Shown here: positions 50,229-62,900 of the stretch, one piece after another | Layout of the letters: each line of letters opens with the position of its first letter | Position numbering within the stretch: position 1 is the first letter of the stretch | Assembly: GCA_030267565.1 (NCBI GenBank) | Contig: BRXU01000019.1 | Location: 236,501 to 300,500 of the forward strand | Direction of reading: 5' to 3' | DNA length: 64,000 bases | Origin: Pleodorina starrii | Taxonomy: Eukaryota > Chlorophyta > Chlorophyceae > Chlamydomonadales > Volvocaceae | Made by a program: the position numbers and the translations under genes | The notes under the pieces: generated by a model | The model's database searches: none | What the model was told of the DNA's origin: nothing | What the model saw: the letters and a program-made list of their open reading frames with translations, nothing else

Positions 50229-53200
50229 CTTTCCCCGTCGACTGACTGGGCATTCACCGCCCACTCCCGCTGCCCTTGCCGTTGCGGAATGCTTGCAGGT
50301 CTGCTGGAATGGACGCCGCTGCGCCAACAGATGTGGTTTACCAAGATTCCACCGTCGCTGCAGATCCAGGTGCGGTTACGCGGGTTCGTGGAGTCAGGGG
50401 CTTGGAGTTAGAGCGGGCCCCTTCCCCGCCCGTTGCATTGCGGCTTCGGGTGATGCTCGCCGCTTGTGTTTCCGCATCGCTCGTACCACAGCTCAAACCC
50501 CCGTGCCCCGCTGTTGCCCGCGCATGTGCTGCATGGCTGCCCAAGAATTGCGTCACCAAGGCCGGCACCGATTGGTAAGTCCTCAGGTAAGTTCGCGGCG
50601 TGATGGGCCGGCCCGGTAACGGCATGTACGACGCATACACGGCATCCTAACCCACAACCGCTTTCCCCGTCGACTGATTGGGCATTCACCGCCCACTCCC
50701 GCTGCCCCTGCCGTTGCGGAATGCTTGCAGGTCTGCTGGAATGGACGCCGCTGCGCCAACAGATGTGGTTTACCAAGATTCCACCGTCGCTGCAGATCCA
50801 GGTGCGGTTACGCGGGTTCGTGGAGTCAGGGGCTTGGAGTTAGAGCGGGCCCCTTGCCCGCCCGTTGCATTGCGGCTTCGGGTGATGCTCGCCGCTTGTG
50901 TTTCCGCATCGCTCGTACCACAGCTCAAACCCCCGTGCCCCGCTGTTGCCCGCGCATGTGCTGCATGGCTGCCCAAGAATTGCGTCACCAAGGCCGGCAC
51001 CGATTGGTAAGTCCTCAGGTAAGTTCGCGGCGTGATGGGCCGGCCCGGTTACGGCATGTACGACGCATACACGGCATCCTAACCCACAACCGCTTTCCCC
51101 GTCGACTGATTGGGCATTCACCGCCCACTCCCGCTGCCCCTGCCGTTGCGGAATGCTTGCAGGTCTGCTGGAATGGACGCCGCTGCGCCAACAGATGTGG
51201 TTTACCAAGATTCCACCGTCGCTGCAGATCCAGGTGCGCTTACGCGGGTTCGTGGAGTCAGGGGCTTGGAGTTAGAGCGGGCCCCTTCCCCGCCCGTTGC
51301 ATTGCGGCTTCGGGTGATGCTCGCCGCATCGCTCGTACCACAGCTCAAACCCCCGTGCCCCGCTGTTGCCCGCGCATGTGCTGCATGGCTGCCCAAGAAT
51401 TGCGTCACCAAGGCCGGCACCGATTGGTAAGTCCTCAGGTAAGTTCGCGGCGTGATGGGCCGGCCCGGTTACGGCATGTACGACGCATACACGGCATCCT
51501 AACCCACAACCGCTTTCCCCGTCGACTGACTGGGCATTCACCGCCCACTCCCGCTGCCCCTGCCGTTGCGGAATGCTTGCAGGTCTGCTGGAATGGACGC
51601 CGCTGCGCCAACAGATGTGGTTTACCAAGATTCCACCGTCGCTGCAGATCCAGGTGCGGTTACGCGGGTTCGTGGAGTCAGAGTTAGAGCGGGCCCCTTC
51701 CCCGCCCGTTGCATTGCGGCTTCGGGTGATGCTCGCCGCATCGCTCGTACCACAGCTCAAACCCCCGTGCCCCGCTGTTGCCCGCGCATGTGCTGCATGG
51801 CTGCCCAAGAATTGCGTCACCAAGGCCGGCACCGATTGGTAAGTCCTCAGGTAAGTTCGCGGCGTGATGGGCCGGCCCGGTTACGGCATGTACGACGCAT
51901 ACACGGCATCCTAACCCACAACCGCTTTCCCCGTCGACTGATTGGGCATTCACCGCCCACTCCCGCTGCCCCTGCCGTTGCGGAATGCTTGCAGGTCTGC
52001 TGGAATGGACGCCGCTGCGCCAACAGATGTGGTTTACCAAGATTCCACCGTCGCTGCAGATCCAGGTGCGGTTACGCGGGTTCGTGGAGTCAGGGGCTTG
52101 GAGTTAGAGCGGGCCCCTTCCCCGCCCGTTGCATTGCGGCTTCGGGTGATGCTCGCCGCTTGTGTTTCCGCATCGCTCGTACCACAGCTCAAACCCCCGT
52201 GCCCCGCTGTTGCCCGCGCATGTGCTGCATGGCTGCCCAAGAATTGCGTCACCAAGGCCGGCACCGATTGGTAAGTCCTCAGGTAAGTTCGCGGCGTGAT
52301 GGGCCGGCCCGGTTACGGCATGTACGACGCATACACGGCATCCTAACCCACAACCGCTTTCCCCGTCGACTGATTGGGCATTCACCGCCCACTCCCGCTG
52401 CCCCTGCCGTTGCGGAATGCTTGCAGGTCTGCTGGAATGGACGCCGCTGCGCCAACAGATGTGGTTTACCAAGATTCCACCGTCGCTGCAGATCCAGGTG
52501 CGGTTACGCGGGTTCGTGGAGTCAGGGGCTTGGAGTTAGAGCGGGCCCCTTGCCCGCCCGTTGCATTGCGGCTTCGGGTGATGCTCGCCGCTTGTGTTTC
52601 CGCATCGCTCGTACCACAGCTCAAACCCCCGTGCCCCGCTGTTGCCCGCGCATGTGCTGCATGGCTGCCCAAGAATTGCGTCACCAAGGCCGGCACCGAT
52701 TGGTAAGTCCTCAGGTAAGTTCGCGGCGTGATGGGCCGGCCCGGTTACGGCATGTACGACGCATACACGGCATCCTAACCCACAACCGCTTTCCCCGTCG
52801 ACTGATTGGGCATTCACCGCCCACTCCCGCTGCCCCTGCCGTTGCGGAATGCTTGCAGGTCTGCTGGAATGGACGCCGCTGCGCCAACAGATGTGGTTTA
52901 CCAAGATTCCACCGTCGCTGCAGATCCAGGTGCGCTTACGCGGGTTCGTGGAGTCAGGGGCTTGGAGTTAGAGCGGGCCCCTTCCCCGCCCGTTGCATTG
53001 CGGCTTCGGGTGATGCTCGCCGCATCGCTCGTACCACAGCTCAAACCCCCGTGCCCCGCTGTTGCCCGCGCATGTGCTGCATGGCTGCCCAAGAATTGCG
53101 TCACCAAGGCCGGCACCGATTGGTAAGTCCTCAGGTAAGTTCGCGGCGTGATGGGCCGGCCCGGTTACGGCATGTACGACGCATACACGGCATCCTAACC

Positions 53201-53620
53201 CACAACCGCTTTCCCCGTCGACTGACTGGGCATTCACCGCCCACTCCCGCTGCCCCTGCCGTTGCGGAATGCTTGCAGGTCTGCTGGAATGGACGCCGCT
53301 GCGCCAACAGATGTGGTTTACCAAGATTCCACCGTCGCTGCAGATCCAGGTGCGGTTACGCGGGTTCGTGGAGTCAGAGTTAGAGCGGGCCCCTTCCCCG
53401 CCCGTTGCATTGCGGCTTCGGGTGATGCTCGCCGCATCGCTCGTACCACAGCTCAAACCCCCGTGCCCCGCTGTTGCCCGCGCATGTGCTGCATGGCTGC
53501 CCAAGAATTGCGTCACCAAGGCCGGCACCGATTGGTAAGTCCTCAGGTAAGTTCGCGGCGTGATGGGCCGGCCCGGTTACGGCATGTACGACGCATACAC
53601 GGCATCCTAACCCACAACCG
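50229..53620 (+). repeat. higher-order repeat: two 1696-bp four-unit blocks
   Basis: Unit lengths run 432, 432, 420, 412 from 50229 and again from 51925. The second unit of each block has CCCCTTGCCCG, the third GTGCGCTTACG and the fourth GAGTCAGAGTTAG. A third, partial block follows at 53621. Confidence 0.85.
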
Positions 53621-56600
53621 CTTTCCCCGTCGACTGACTGGGCATTCACCGCCCACTCCCGCTGCCCTGCCGTTGCGGAATGCTTGCAGGTCTGCTGGAA
53701 TGGACGCCGCTGCGCCAACAGATGTGGTTTACCAAGATTCCACCGTCGCTGCAGATCCAGGTGCGGTTACGCGGGTTCGTGGAGTCAGGGGCTTGGAGTT
53801 AGAGCGGGCCCCTTCCCCGCCCGTTGCATTGCGGCTTCGGGTGATGCTCGCCGCTTGTGTTTCCGCATCGCTCGTACCACAGCTCAAACCCCCGTGCCCC
53901 GCTGTTGCCCGCGCATGTGCTGCATGGCTGCCCAAGAATTGCGTCACCAAGGCCGGCACCGATTGGTAAGTCCTCAGGTAAGTTCGCGGCGTGATGGGCC
54001 GGCCCGGTTACGGCATGTACGACGCATACACGGCATCCTAACCCACAACCGCTTTCCCCGTCGACTGATTGGGCATTCACCGCCCACTCCCGCTGCCCCT
54101 GCCGTTGCGGAATGCTTGCAGGTCTGCTGGAATGGACGCCGCTGCGCCAACAGATGTGGTTTACCAAGATTCCACCGTCGCTGCAGATCCAGGTGCGCTT
54201 ACGCGGGTTCGTGGAGTCAGGGGCTTGGAGTTAGAGCGGGCCCCTTCCCCGCCCGTTGCATTGCGGCTTCGGGTGATGCTCGCCGCATCGCTCGTACCAC
54301 AGCTCAAACCCCCGTGCCCCGCTGTTGCCCGCGCATGTGCTGCATGGCTGCCCAAGAATTGCGTCACCAAGGCCGGCACCGATTGGTAAGTCCTCAGGTA
54401 AGTTCGCGGCGTGATGGGCCGGCCCGGTTACGGCATGTACGACGCATACACGGCATCCTAACCCACAACCGCTTTCCCCGTCGACTGACTGGGCATTCAC
54501 CGCCCACTCCCGCTGCCCCTGCCGTTGCGGAATGCTTGCAGGTCTGCTGGAATGGACGCCGCTGCGCCAACAGATGTGGTTTACCAAGATTCCACCGTCG
54601 CTGCAGATCCAGGTGCGGTTACGCGGGTTCGTGGAGTCAGGGGCTTGGAGTTAGAGCGGGCCCCTTCCCCGCCCGTTGCATTGCGGCTTCGGGTGATGCT
54701 CGCCGCATCGCTCGTACCACAGCTCAAACCCCCGTGCCCCGCTGTTGCCCGCGCATGTGCTGCATGGCTGCCCAAGAATTGCGTCACCAAGGCCGGCACC
54801 GATTGGTAAGTCCTCAGGTAAGTTCGCGGCGTGATGGGCCGGCCCGGTTACGGCATGTACGACGCATACACGGCATCCTAACCCACAACCGCTTTCCCCG
54901 TCGACTGACTGGGCATTCACCGCCCACTCCCGCTGCCCTTGCCGTTGCGGAATGCTTGCAGGTCTGCTGGAATGGACGCCGCTGCGCCAACAGATGTGGT
55001 TTACCAAGATTCCACCGTCGCTGCAGATCCAGGTGCGGTTACGCGGGTTCGTGGAGTCAGGGGCTTGGAGTTAGAGCGGGCCCCTTCCCCGCCCGTTGCA
55101 TTGCGGCTTCGGGTGATGCTCGCCGCTTGTGTTTCCGCATCGCTCGTACCACAGCTCAAACCCCCGTGCCCCGCTGTTGCCCGCGCATGTGCTGCATGGC
55201 TGCCCAAGAATTGCGTCACCAAGGCCGGCACCGATTGGTAAGTCCTCAGGTAAGTTCGCGGCGTGATGGGCCGGCCCGGTTACGGCATGTACGACGCATA
55301 CACGGCATCCTAACCCACAACCGCTTTCCCCGTCGACTGATTGGGCATTCACCGCCCACTCCCGCTGCCCCTGCCGTTGCGGAATGCTTGCAGGTCTGCT
55401 GGAATGGACGCCGCTGCGCCAACAGATGTGGTTTACCAAGATTCCACCGTCGCTGCAGATCCAGGTGCGGTTACGCGGGTTCGTGGAGTCAGGGGCTTGG
55501 AGTTAGAGCGGGCCCCTTCCCCGCCCGTTGCATTGCGGCTTCGGGTGATGCTCGCCGCTTGTGTTTCCGCATCGCTCGTACCACAGCTCAAACCCCCGTG
55601 CCCCGCTGTTGCCCGCGCATGTGCTGCATGGCTGCCCAAGAATTGCGTCACCAAGGCCGGCACCGATTGGTAAGTCCTCAGGTAAGTTCGCGGCGTGATG
55701 GGCCGGCCCGGTTACGGCATGTACGACGCATACACGGCATCCTAACCCACAACCGCTTTCCCCGTCGACTGATTGGGCATTCACCGCCCACTCCCGCTGC
55801 CCCTGCCGTTGCGGAATGCTTGCAGGTCTGCTGGAATGGACGCCGCTGCGCCAACAGATGTGGTTTACCAAGATTCCACCGTCGCTGCAGATCCAGGTGC
55901 GGTTACGCGGGTTCGTGGAGTCAGGGGCTTGGAGTTAGAGCGGGCCCCTTCCCCGCCCGTTGCATTGCGGCTTCGGGTGATGCTCGCCGCATCGCTCGTA
56001 CCACAGCTCAAACCCCCGTGCCCCGCTGTTGCCCGCGCATGTGCTGCATGGCTGCCCAAGAATTGCGTCACCAAGGCCGGCACCGATTGGTAAGTCCTCA
56101 GGTAAGTTCGCGGCGTGATGGGCCGGCCCGGTTACGGCATGTACGACGCATACACGGCATCCTAACCCACAACCGCTTTCCCCGTCGACTGATTGGGCAT
56201 TCACCGCCCACTCCCGCTGCCCCTGCCGTTGCGGAATGCTTGCAGGTCTGCTGGAATGGACGCCGCTGCGCCAACAGATGTGGTTTACCAAGATTCCACC
56301 GTCGCTGCAGATCCAGGTGCGGTTACGCGGGTTCGTGGAGTCAGGGGCTTGGAGTTAGAGCGGGCCCCTTCCCCGCCCGTTGCATTGCGGCTTCGGGTGA
56401 TGCTCGCCGCATCGCTCGTACCACAGCTCAAACCCCCGTGCCCCGCTGTTGCCCGCGCATGTGCTGCATGGCTGCCCAAGAATTGCGTCACCAAGGCCGG
56501 CACCGATTGGTAAGTCCTCAGGTAAGTTCGCGGCGTGATGGGCCGGCCCGGTTACGGCATGTACGACGCATACACGGCATCCTAACCCACAACCGCTTTC

Positions 56601-59600
56601 CCCGTCGACTGACTGGGCATTCACCGCCCACTCCCGCTGCCCCTGCCGTTGCGGAATGCTTGCAGGTCTGCTGGAATGGACGCCGCTGCGCCAACAGATG
56701 TGGTTTACCAAGATTCCACCGTCGCTGCAGATCCAGGTGCGGTTACGCGGGTTCGTGGAGTCAGGGGCTTGGAGTTAGAGCGGGCCCCTTCCCCGCCCGT
56801 TGCATTGCGGCTTCGGGTGATGCTCGCCGCATCGCTCGTACCACAGCTCAAACCCCCGTGCCCCGCTGTTGCCCGCGCATGTGCTGCATGGCTGCCCAAG
56901 AATTGCGTCACCAAGGCCGGCACCGATTGGTAAGTCCTCAGGTAAGTTCGCGGCGTGATGGGCCGGCCCGGTTACGGCATGTACGACGCATACACGGCAT
57001 CCTAACCCACAACCGCTTTCCCCGTCGACTGACTGGGCATTCACCGCCCACTCCCGCTGCCCCTGCCGTTGCGGAATGCTTGCAGGTCTGCTGGAATGGA
57101 CGCCGCTGCGCCAACAGATGTGGTTTTACCAAGATTCCACCGTCGCTGCAGATCCAGGTGCGGTTACGCGGGTTCGTGGAGTCAGGGGCTTGGAGTTAGA
57201 GCGGGCCCCTTCCCCGCCCGTTGCATTGCGGCTTCGGGTGATGCTCGCCGCATCGCTCGTACCACAGCTCAAACCCCCGTGCCCCGCTGTTGCCCGCGCA
57301 TGTGCTGCATGGCTGCCCAAGAATTGCGTCACCAAGGCCGGCACCGATTGGTAAGTCCTCAGGTAAGTTCGCGGCGTGATGGGCCGGCCCGGTTACGGCA
57401 TGTACGACGCATACACGGCATCCTAACCCACAACCGCTTTCCCCGTCGACTGATTGGGCATTCACCGCCCACTCCCGCTGCCCCTGCCGTTGCGGAATGC
57501 TTGCAGGTCTGCTGGAATGGACGCCGCTGCGCCAACAGATGTGGTTTTACCAAGATTCCACCGTCGCTGCAGATCCAGGTGCGGTTACGCGGGTTCGTGG
57601 AGTCAGGGGCTTGGAGTTAGAGCGGGCCCCTTCCCCGCCCGTTGCATTGCGGCTTCGGGTGATGCTCGCCGCATCGCTCGTACCACAGCTCAAACCCCCG
57701 TGCCCCGCTGTTGCCCGCGCATGTGCTGCATGGCTGCCCAAGAATTGCGTCACCAAGGCCGGCACCGATTGGTAAGTCCTCAGGTAAGTTCGCGGCGTGA
57801 TGGGCCGGCCCGGTTACGGCATGTACGACGCATACACGGCATCCTAACCCACAACCGCTTTCCCCGTCGACTGATTGGGCATTCACCGCCCACTCCCGCT
57901 GCCCCTGCCGTTGCGGAATGCTTGCAGGTCTGCTGGAATGGACGCCGCTGCGCCAACAGATGTGGTTTTACCAAGATTCCACCGTCGCTGCAGATCCAGG
58001 TGCGGTTACGCGGGTTCGTGGAGTCAGGGGCTTGGAGTTAGAGCGGGCCCCTTCCCCGCCCGTTGCATTGCGGCTTCGGGTGATGCTCGCCGCATCGCTC
58101 GTACCACAGCTCAAACCCCCGTGCCCCGCTGTTGCCCGCGCATGTGCTGCATGGCTGCCCAAGAATTGCGTCACCAAGGCCGGCACCGATTGGTAAGTCC
58201 TCAGGTAAGTTCGCGGCGTGATGGGCCGGCCCGGTTACGGCATGTACGACGCATACACGGCATCCTAACCCACAACCGCTTTCCCCGTCGACTGATTGGG
58301 CATTCACCGCCCACTCCCGCTGCCCCTGCCGTTGCGGAATGCTTGCAGGTCTGCTGGAATGGACGCCGCTGCGCCAACAGATGTGGTTTACCAAGATTCC
58401 ACCGTCGCTGCAGATCCAGGTGCGGTTACGCGGGTTCGTGGAGTCAGGGGCTTGGAGTTAGAGCGGGCCCCTTCCCCGCCCGTTGCATTGCGGCTTCGGG
58501 TGATGCTCGCCGCATCGCTCGTACCACAGCTCAAACCCCCGTGCCCCGCTGTTGCCCGCGCATGTGCTGCATGGCTGCCCAAGAATTGCGTCACCAAGGC
58601 CGGCACCGATTGGTAAGTCCTCAGGTAAGTTCGCGGCGTGATGGGCCGGCCCGGTTACGGCATGTACGACGCATACACGGCATCCTAACCCACAACCGCT
58701 TTCCCCGTCGACTGATTGGGCATTCACCGCCCACTCCCGCTGCCCCTGCCGTTGCGGAATGCTTGCAGGTCTGCTGGAATGGACGCCGCTGCGCCAACAG
58801 ATGTGGTTTACCAAGATTCCACCGTCGCTGCAGATCCAGGTGCGGTTACGCGGGTTCGTGGAGTCAGGGGCTTGGAGTTAGAGCGGGCCCCTTCCCCGCC
58901 CGTTGCATTGCGGCTTCGGGTGATGCTCGCCGCATCGCTCGTACCACAGCTCAAACCCCCGTGCCCCGCTGTTGCCCGCGCATGTGCTGCATGGCTGCCC
59001 AAGAATTGCGTCACCAAGGCCGGCACCGATTGGTAAGTCCTCAGGTAAGTTCGCGGCGTGATGGGCCGGCCCGGTTACGGCATGTACGACGCATACACGG
59101 CATCCTAACCCACAACCGCTTTCCCCGTCGACTGATTGGGCATTCACCGCCCACTCCCGCTGCCCCTGCCGTTGCGGAATGCTTGCAGGTCTGCTGGAAT
59201 GGACGCCGCTGCGCCAACAGATGTGGTTTACCAAGATTCCACCGTCGCTGCAGATCCAGGTGCGGTTACGCGGGTTCGTGGAGTCAGGGGCTTGGAGTTA
59301 GAGCGGGCCCCTTCCCCGCCCGTTGCATTGCGGCTTCGGGTGATGCTCGCCGCATCGCTCGTACCACAGCTCAAACCCCCGTGCCCCGCTGTTGCCCGCG
59401 CATGTGCTGCATGGCTGCCCAAGAATTGCGTCACCAAGGCCGGCACCGATTGGTAAGTCCTCAGGTAAGTTCGCGGCGTGATGGGCCGGCCCGGTTACGG
59501 CATGTACGACGCATACACGGCATCCTAACCCACAACCGCTTTCCCCGTCGACTGATTGGGCATTCACCGCCCACTCCCGCTGCCCCTGCCGTTGCGGAAT

Positions 59601-62600
59601 GCTTGCAGGTCTGCTGGAATGGACGCCGCTGCGCCAACAGATGTGGTTTACCAAGATTCCACCGTCGCTGCAGATCCAGGTGCGGTTACGCGGGTTCGTG
59701 GAGTCAGGGGCTTGGAGTTAGAGCGGGCCCCTTCCCCGCCCGTTGCATTGCGGCTTCGGGTGATGCTCGCCGCATCGCTCGTACCACAGCTCAAACCCCC
59801 GTGCCCCGCTGTTGCCCGCGCATGTGCTGCATGGCTGCCCAAGAATTGCGTCACCAAGGCCGGCACCGATTGGTAAGTCCTCAGGTAAGTTCGCGGCGTG
59901 ATGGGCCGGCCCGGTTACGGCATGTACGACGCATACACGGCATCCTAACCCACAACCGCTTTCCCCGTCGACTGATTGGGCATTCACCGCCCACTCCCGC
60001 TGCCCCTGCCGTTGCGGAATGCTTGCAGGTCTGCTGGAATGGACGCCGCTGCGCCAACAGATGTGGTTTTACCAAGATTCCACCGTCGCTGCAGATCCAG
60101 GTGCGGTTACGCGGGTTCGTGGAGTCAGGGGCTTGGAGTTAGAGCGGGCCCCTTCCCCGCCCGTTGCATTGCGGCTTCGGGTGATGCTCGCCGCATCGCT
60201 CGTACCACAGCTCAAACCCCCGTGCCCCGCTGTTGCCCGCGCATGTGCTGCATGGCTGCCCAAGAATTGCGTCACCAAGGCCGGCACCGATTGGTAAGTC
60301 CTCAGGTAAGTTCGCGGCGTGATGGGCCGGCCCGGTTACGGCATGTACGACGCATACACGGCATCCTAACCCACAACCGCTTTCCCCGTCGACTGATTGG
60401 GCATTCACCGCCCACTCCCGCTGCCCTTGCCGTTGCGGAATGCTTGCAGGTCTGCTGGAATGGACGCCGCTGCGCCAACAGATGTGGTTTACCAAGATTC
60501 CACCGTCGCTGCAGATCCAGGTGCGGTTACGCGGGTTCGTGGAGTCAGGGGCTTGGAGTTAGAGCGGGCCCCTTGCCCGCCCGTTGCATTGCGGCTTCGG
60601 GTGATGCTCGCCGCATCGCTCGTACCACAGCTCAAACCCCCGTGCCCCGCTGTTGCCCGCGCATGTGCTGCATGGCTGCCCAAGAATTGCGTCACCAAGG
60701 CCGGCACCGATTGGTAAGTCCTCAGGTAAGTTCGCGGCGTGATGGGCCGGCCCGGTTACGGCATGTACGACGCATACACGGCATCCTAACCCACAACCGC
60801 TTTCCCCGTCGACTGATTGGGCATTCACCGCCCACTCCCGCTGCCCCTGCCGTTGCGGAATGCTTGCAGGTCTGCTGGAATGGACGCCGCTGCGCCAACA
60901 GATGTGGTTTACCAAGATTCCACCGTCGCTGCAGATCCAGGTGCGGTTACGCGGGTTCGTGGAGTCAGGGGCTTGGAGTTAGAGCGGGCCCCTTCCCCGC
61001 CCGTTGCATTGCGGCTTCGGGTGATGCTCGCCGCATCGCTCGTACCACAGCTCAAACCCCCGTGCCTCGCTGTTGCCCGCGCATGTGCTGCATGGCTGCC
61101 CAAGAATTGCGTCACCAAGGCCGGCACCGATTGGTAAGTCCTCAGGTAAGTTCGCGGCGTGATGGGCCGGCCCGGTTACGGCATGTACGACGCATACACG
61201 GCATCCTAACCCACAACCGCTTTCCCCGTCGACTGACTGGGCATTCACCGCCCACTCCCGCTGCCCCTGCCGTTGCGGAATGCTTGCAGGTCTGCTGGAA
61301 TGGACGCCGCTGCGCCAACAGATGTGGTTTTACCAAGATTCCACCGTCGCTGCAGATCCAGGTGCGGTTACGCGGGTTCGTGGAGTCAGGGGCTTGGAGT
61401 TAGAGCGGGCCCCTTCCCCGCCCGTTGCATTGCGGCTTCGGGTGATGCTCGCCGCATCGCTCGTACCACAGCTCAAACCCCCGTGCCCCGCTGTTGCCCG
61501 CGCATGTGCTGCATGGCTGCCCAAGAATTGCGTCACCAAGGCCGGCACCGATTGGTAAGTCCTCAGGTAAGTTCGCGGCGTGATGGGCCGGCCCGGTTAC
61601 GGCATGTACGACGCATACACGGCATCCTAACCCACAACCGCTTTCCCCGTCGACTGATTGGGCATTCACCGCCCACTCCCGCTGCCCCTGCCGTTGCGGA
61701 ATGCTTGCAGGTCTGCTGGAATGGACGCCGCTGCGCCAACAGATGTGGTTTACCAAGATTCCACCGTCGCTGCAGATCCAGGTGCGGTTACGCGGGTTCG
61801 TGGAGTCAGGGGCTTGGAGTTAGAGCGGGCCCCTTGCCCGCCCGTTGCATTGCGGCTTCGGGTGATGCTCGCCGCATCGCTCGTACCACAGCTCAAACCC
61901 CCGTGCCCCGCTGTTGCCCGCGCATGTGCTGCATGGCTGCCCAAGAATTGCGTCACCAAGGCCGGCACCGATTGGTAAGTCCTCAGGTAAGTTCGCGGCG
62001 TGATGGGCCGGCCCGGTTACGGCATGTACGACGCATACACGGCATCCTAACCCACAACCGCTTTCCCCGTCGACTGATTGGGCGTTCACCGCCCACTCCC
62101 GCTGCCCCTGCCGTTGCGGAATGCTTGCAGGTCTGCTGGAATGGACGCCGCTGCGCCAACAGATGTGGTTTACCAAGATTCCACCGTCGCTGCAGATCCA
62201 GGTGCGGTTACGCGGGTTCGAGGAGTCAGGGGCTTGGAGTTAGAGCGGGCCCCTTCCCCGCCCGTTGCATTGCGGCTTCGGGTGATGCTCGCCGCTTGTG
62301 TTTCCGCATCGCTCGTACCACAGCTCAAACCATCGTGCCCCGCTGTTGCCCGCGCATGTGCTGCATGGCTGCCCAAGAATTGCGTCACCAAGGCCGGCAC
62401 CGATTGGTAAGTCCTCAGGTAAGTTCGCGGCGTGATGGGCCGGCCCGGTTACGGCATGTACGACGCATACACGGCATCCTAACCCACAACCGCTTTCCCC
62501 GTCGACTGATTGGGCGTTCACCGCCCACTCCCGCTGCCCCTGCCGTTGCGGAATGCTTGCAGGTCTGCTGGAATGGACGCCGCTGCGCCAACAGATGTGG

Positions 62601-62900
62601 TTTATCAAGATTCCACCGTCGCTGCAGATCCAGGTGCGCTTACGCGGGTTCGTGGAGTCAGGGGCTTGGAGTTAGAGCGGGCCCCTTCCCCGCCCGTTGC
62701 ATTGCGGCTTCGGGTGATGCTCGCCGCTTGTGTTTCCGCATCGCTCGTACCACAGCTCAAACCCCCGTGCCCCGCTGTTGCCCGCGCATGTGCTGCATGG
62801 CTGCCCAAGAATTGCGTCACCAAGGCCGGCACCGATTGGTAAGTCCTCAGGTAAGTTCGCGGCGTGATGGGCCGGCCCGGTTACGGCATGTACGACGCAT

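Larger units (their letters stand above)
42349..62900 (+). repeat. tandem satellite of ~49 units (432/420 bp) with intact splice signals
   Basis: Unit starts (CTTTCCCCGTCGACTG) recur at 42349, 42781, 43213, 43645, 43871 and onward to 62493. Lengths are mainly 432 bp, or 420 bp when a 12-bp CTTGTGTTTCCG is missing, with 421, 412 and 413 variants. Every full unit has a pyrimidine-rich TTGCAG acceptor preceded by CTAAC, and two donors 12 bp apart (GATTGGTAAGT and CTCAGGTAAGT). The block between acceptor and first donor is 276 nt or, without the 12 bp, 264 nt; both are multiples of three. Read as xx|G...TG|, it is open without stops (SAGMDAAAPTDVVYQDST through VTKAGTDW), and joining blocks keeps this frame. 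Eleven units carry an extra T (GTTTTACC) that breaks it. No upstream promoter or gene was identified. Confidence 0.96.

Noticed and set aside
29050..62900. Tandem arrays considered as CRISPR or as rRNA/5S clusters.
   Set aside because: There are no unique spacers between short repeats, the units are long and contiguous, and nothing resembles rRNA. The genome is clearly eukaryotic.
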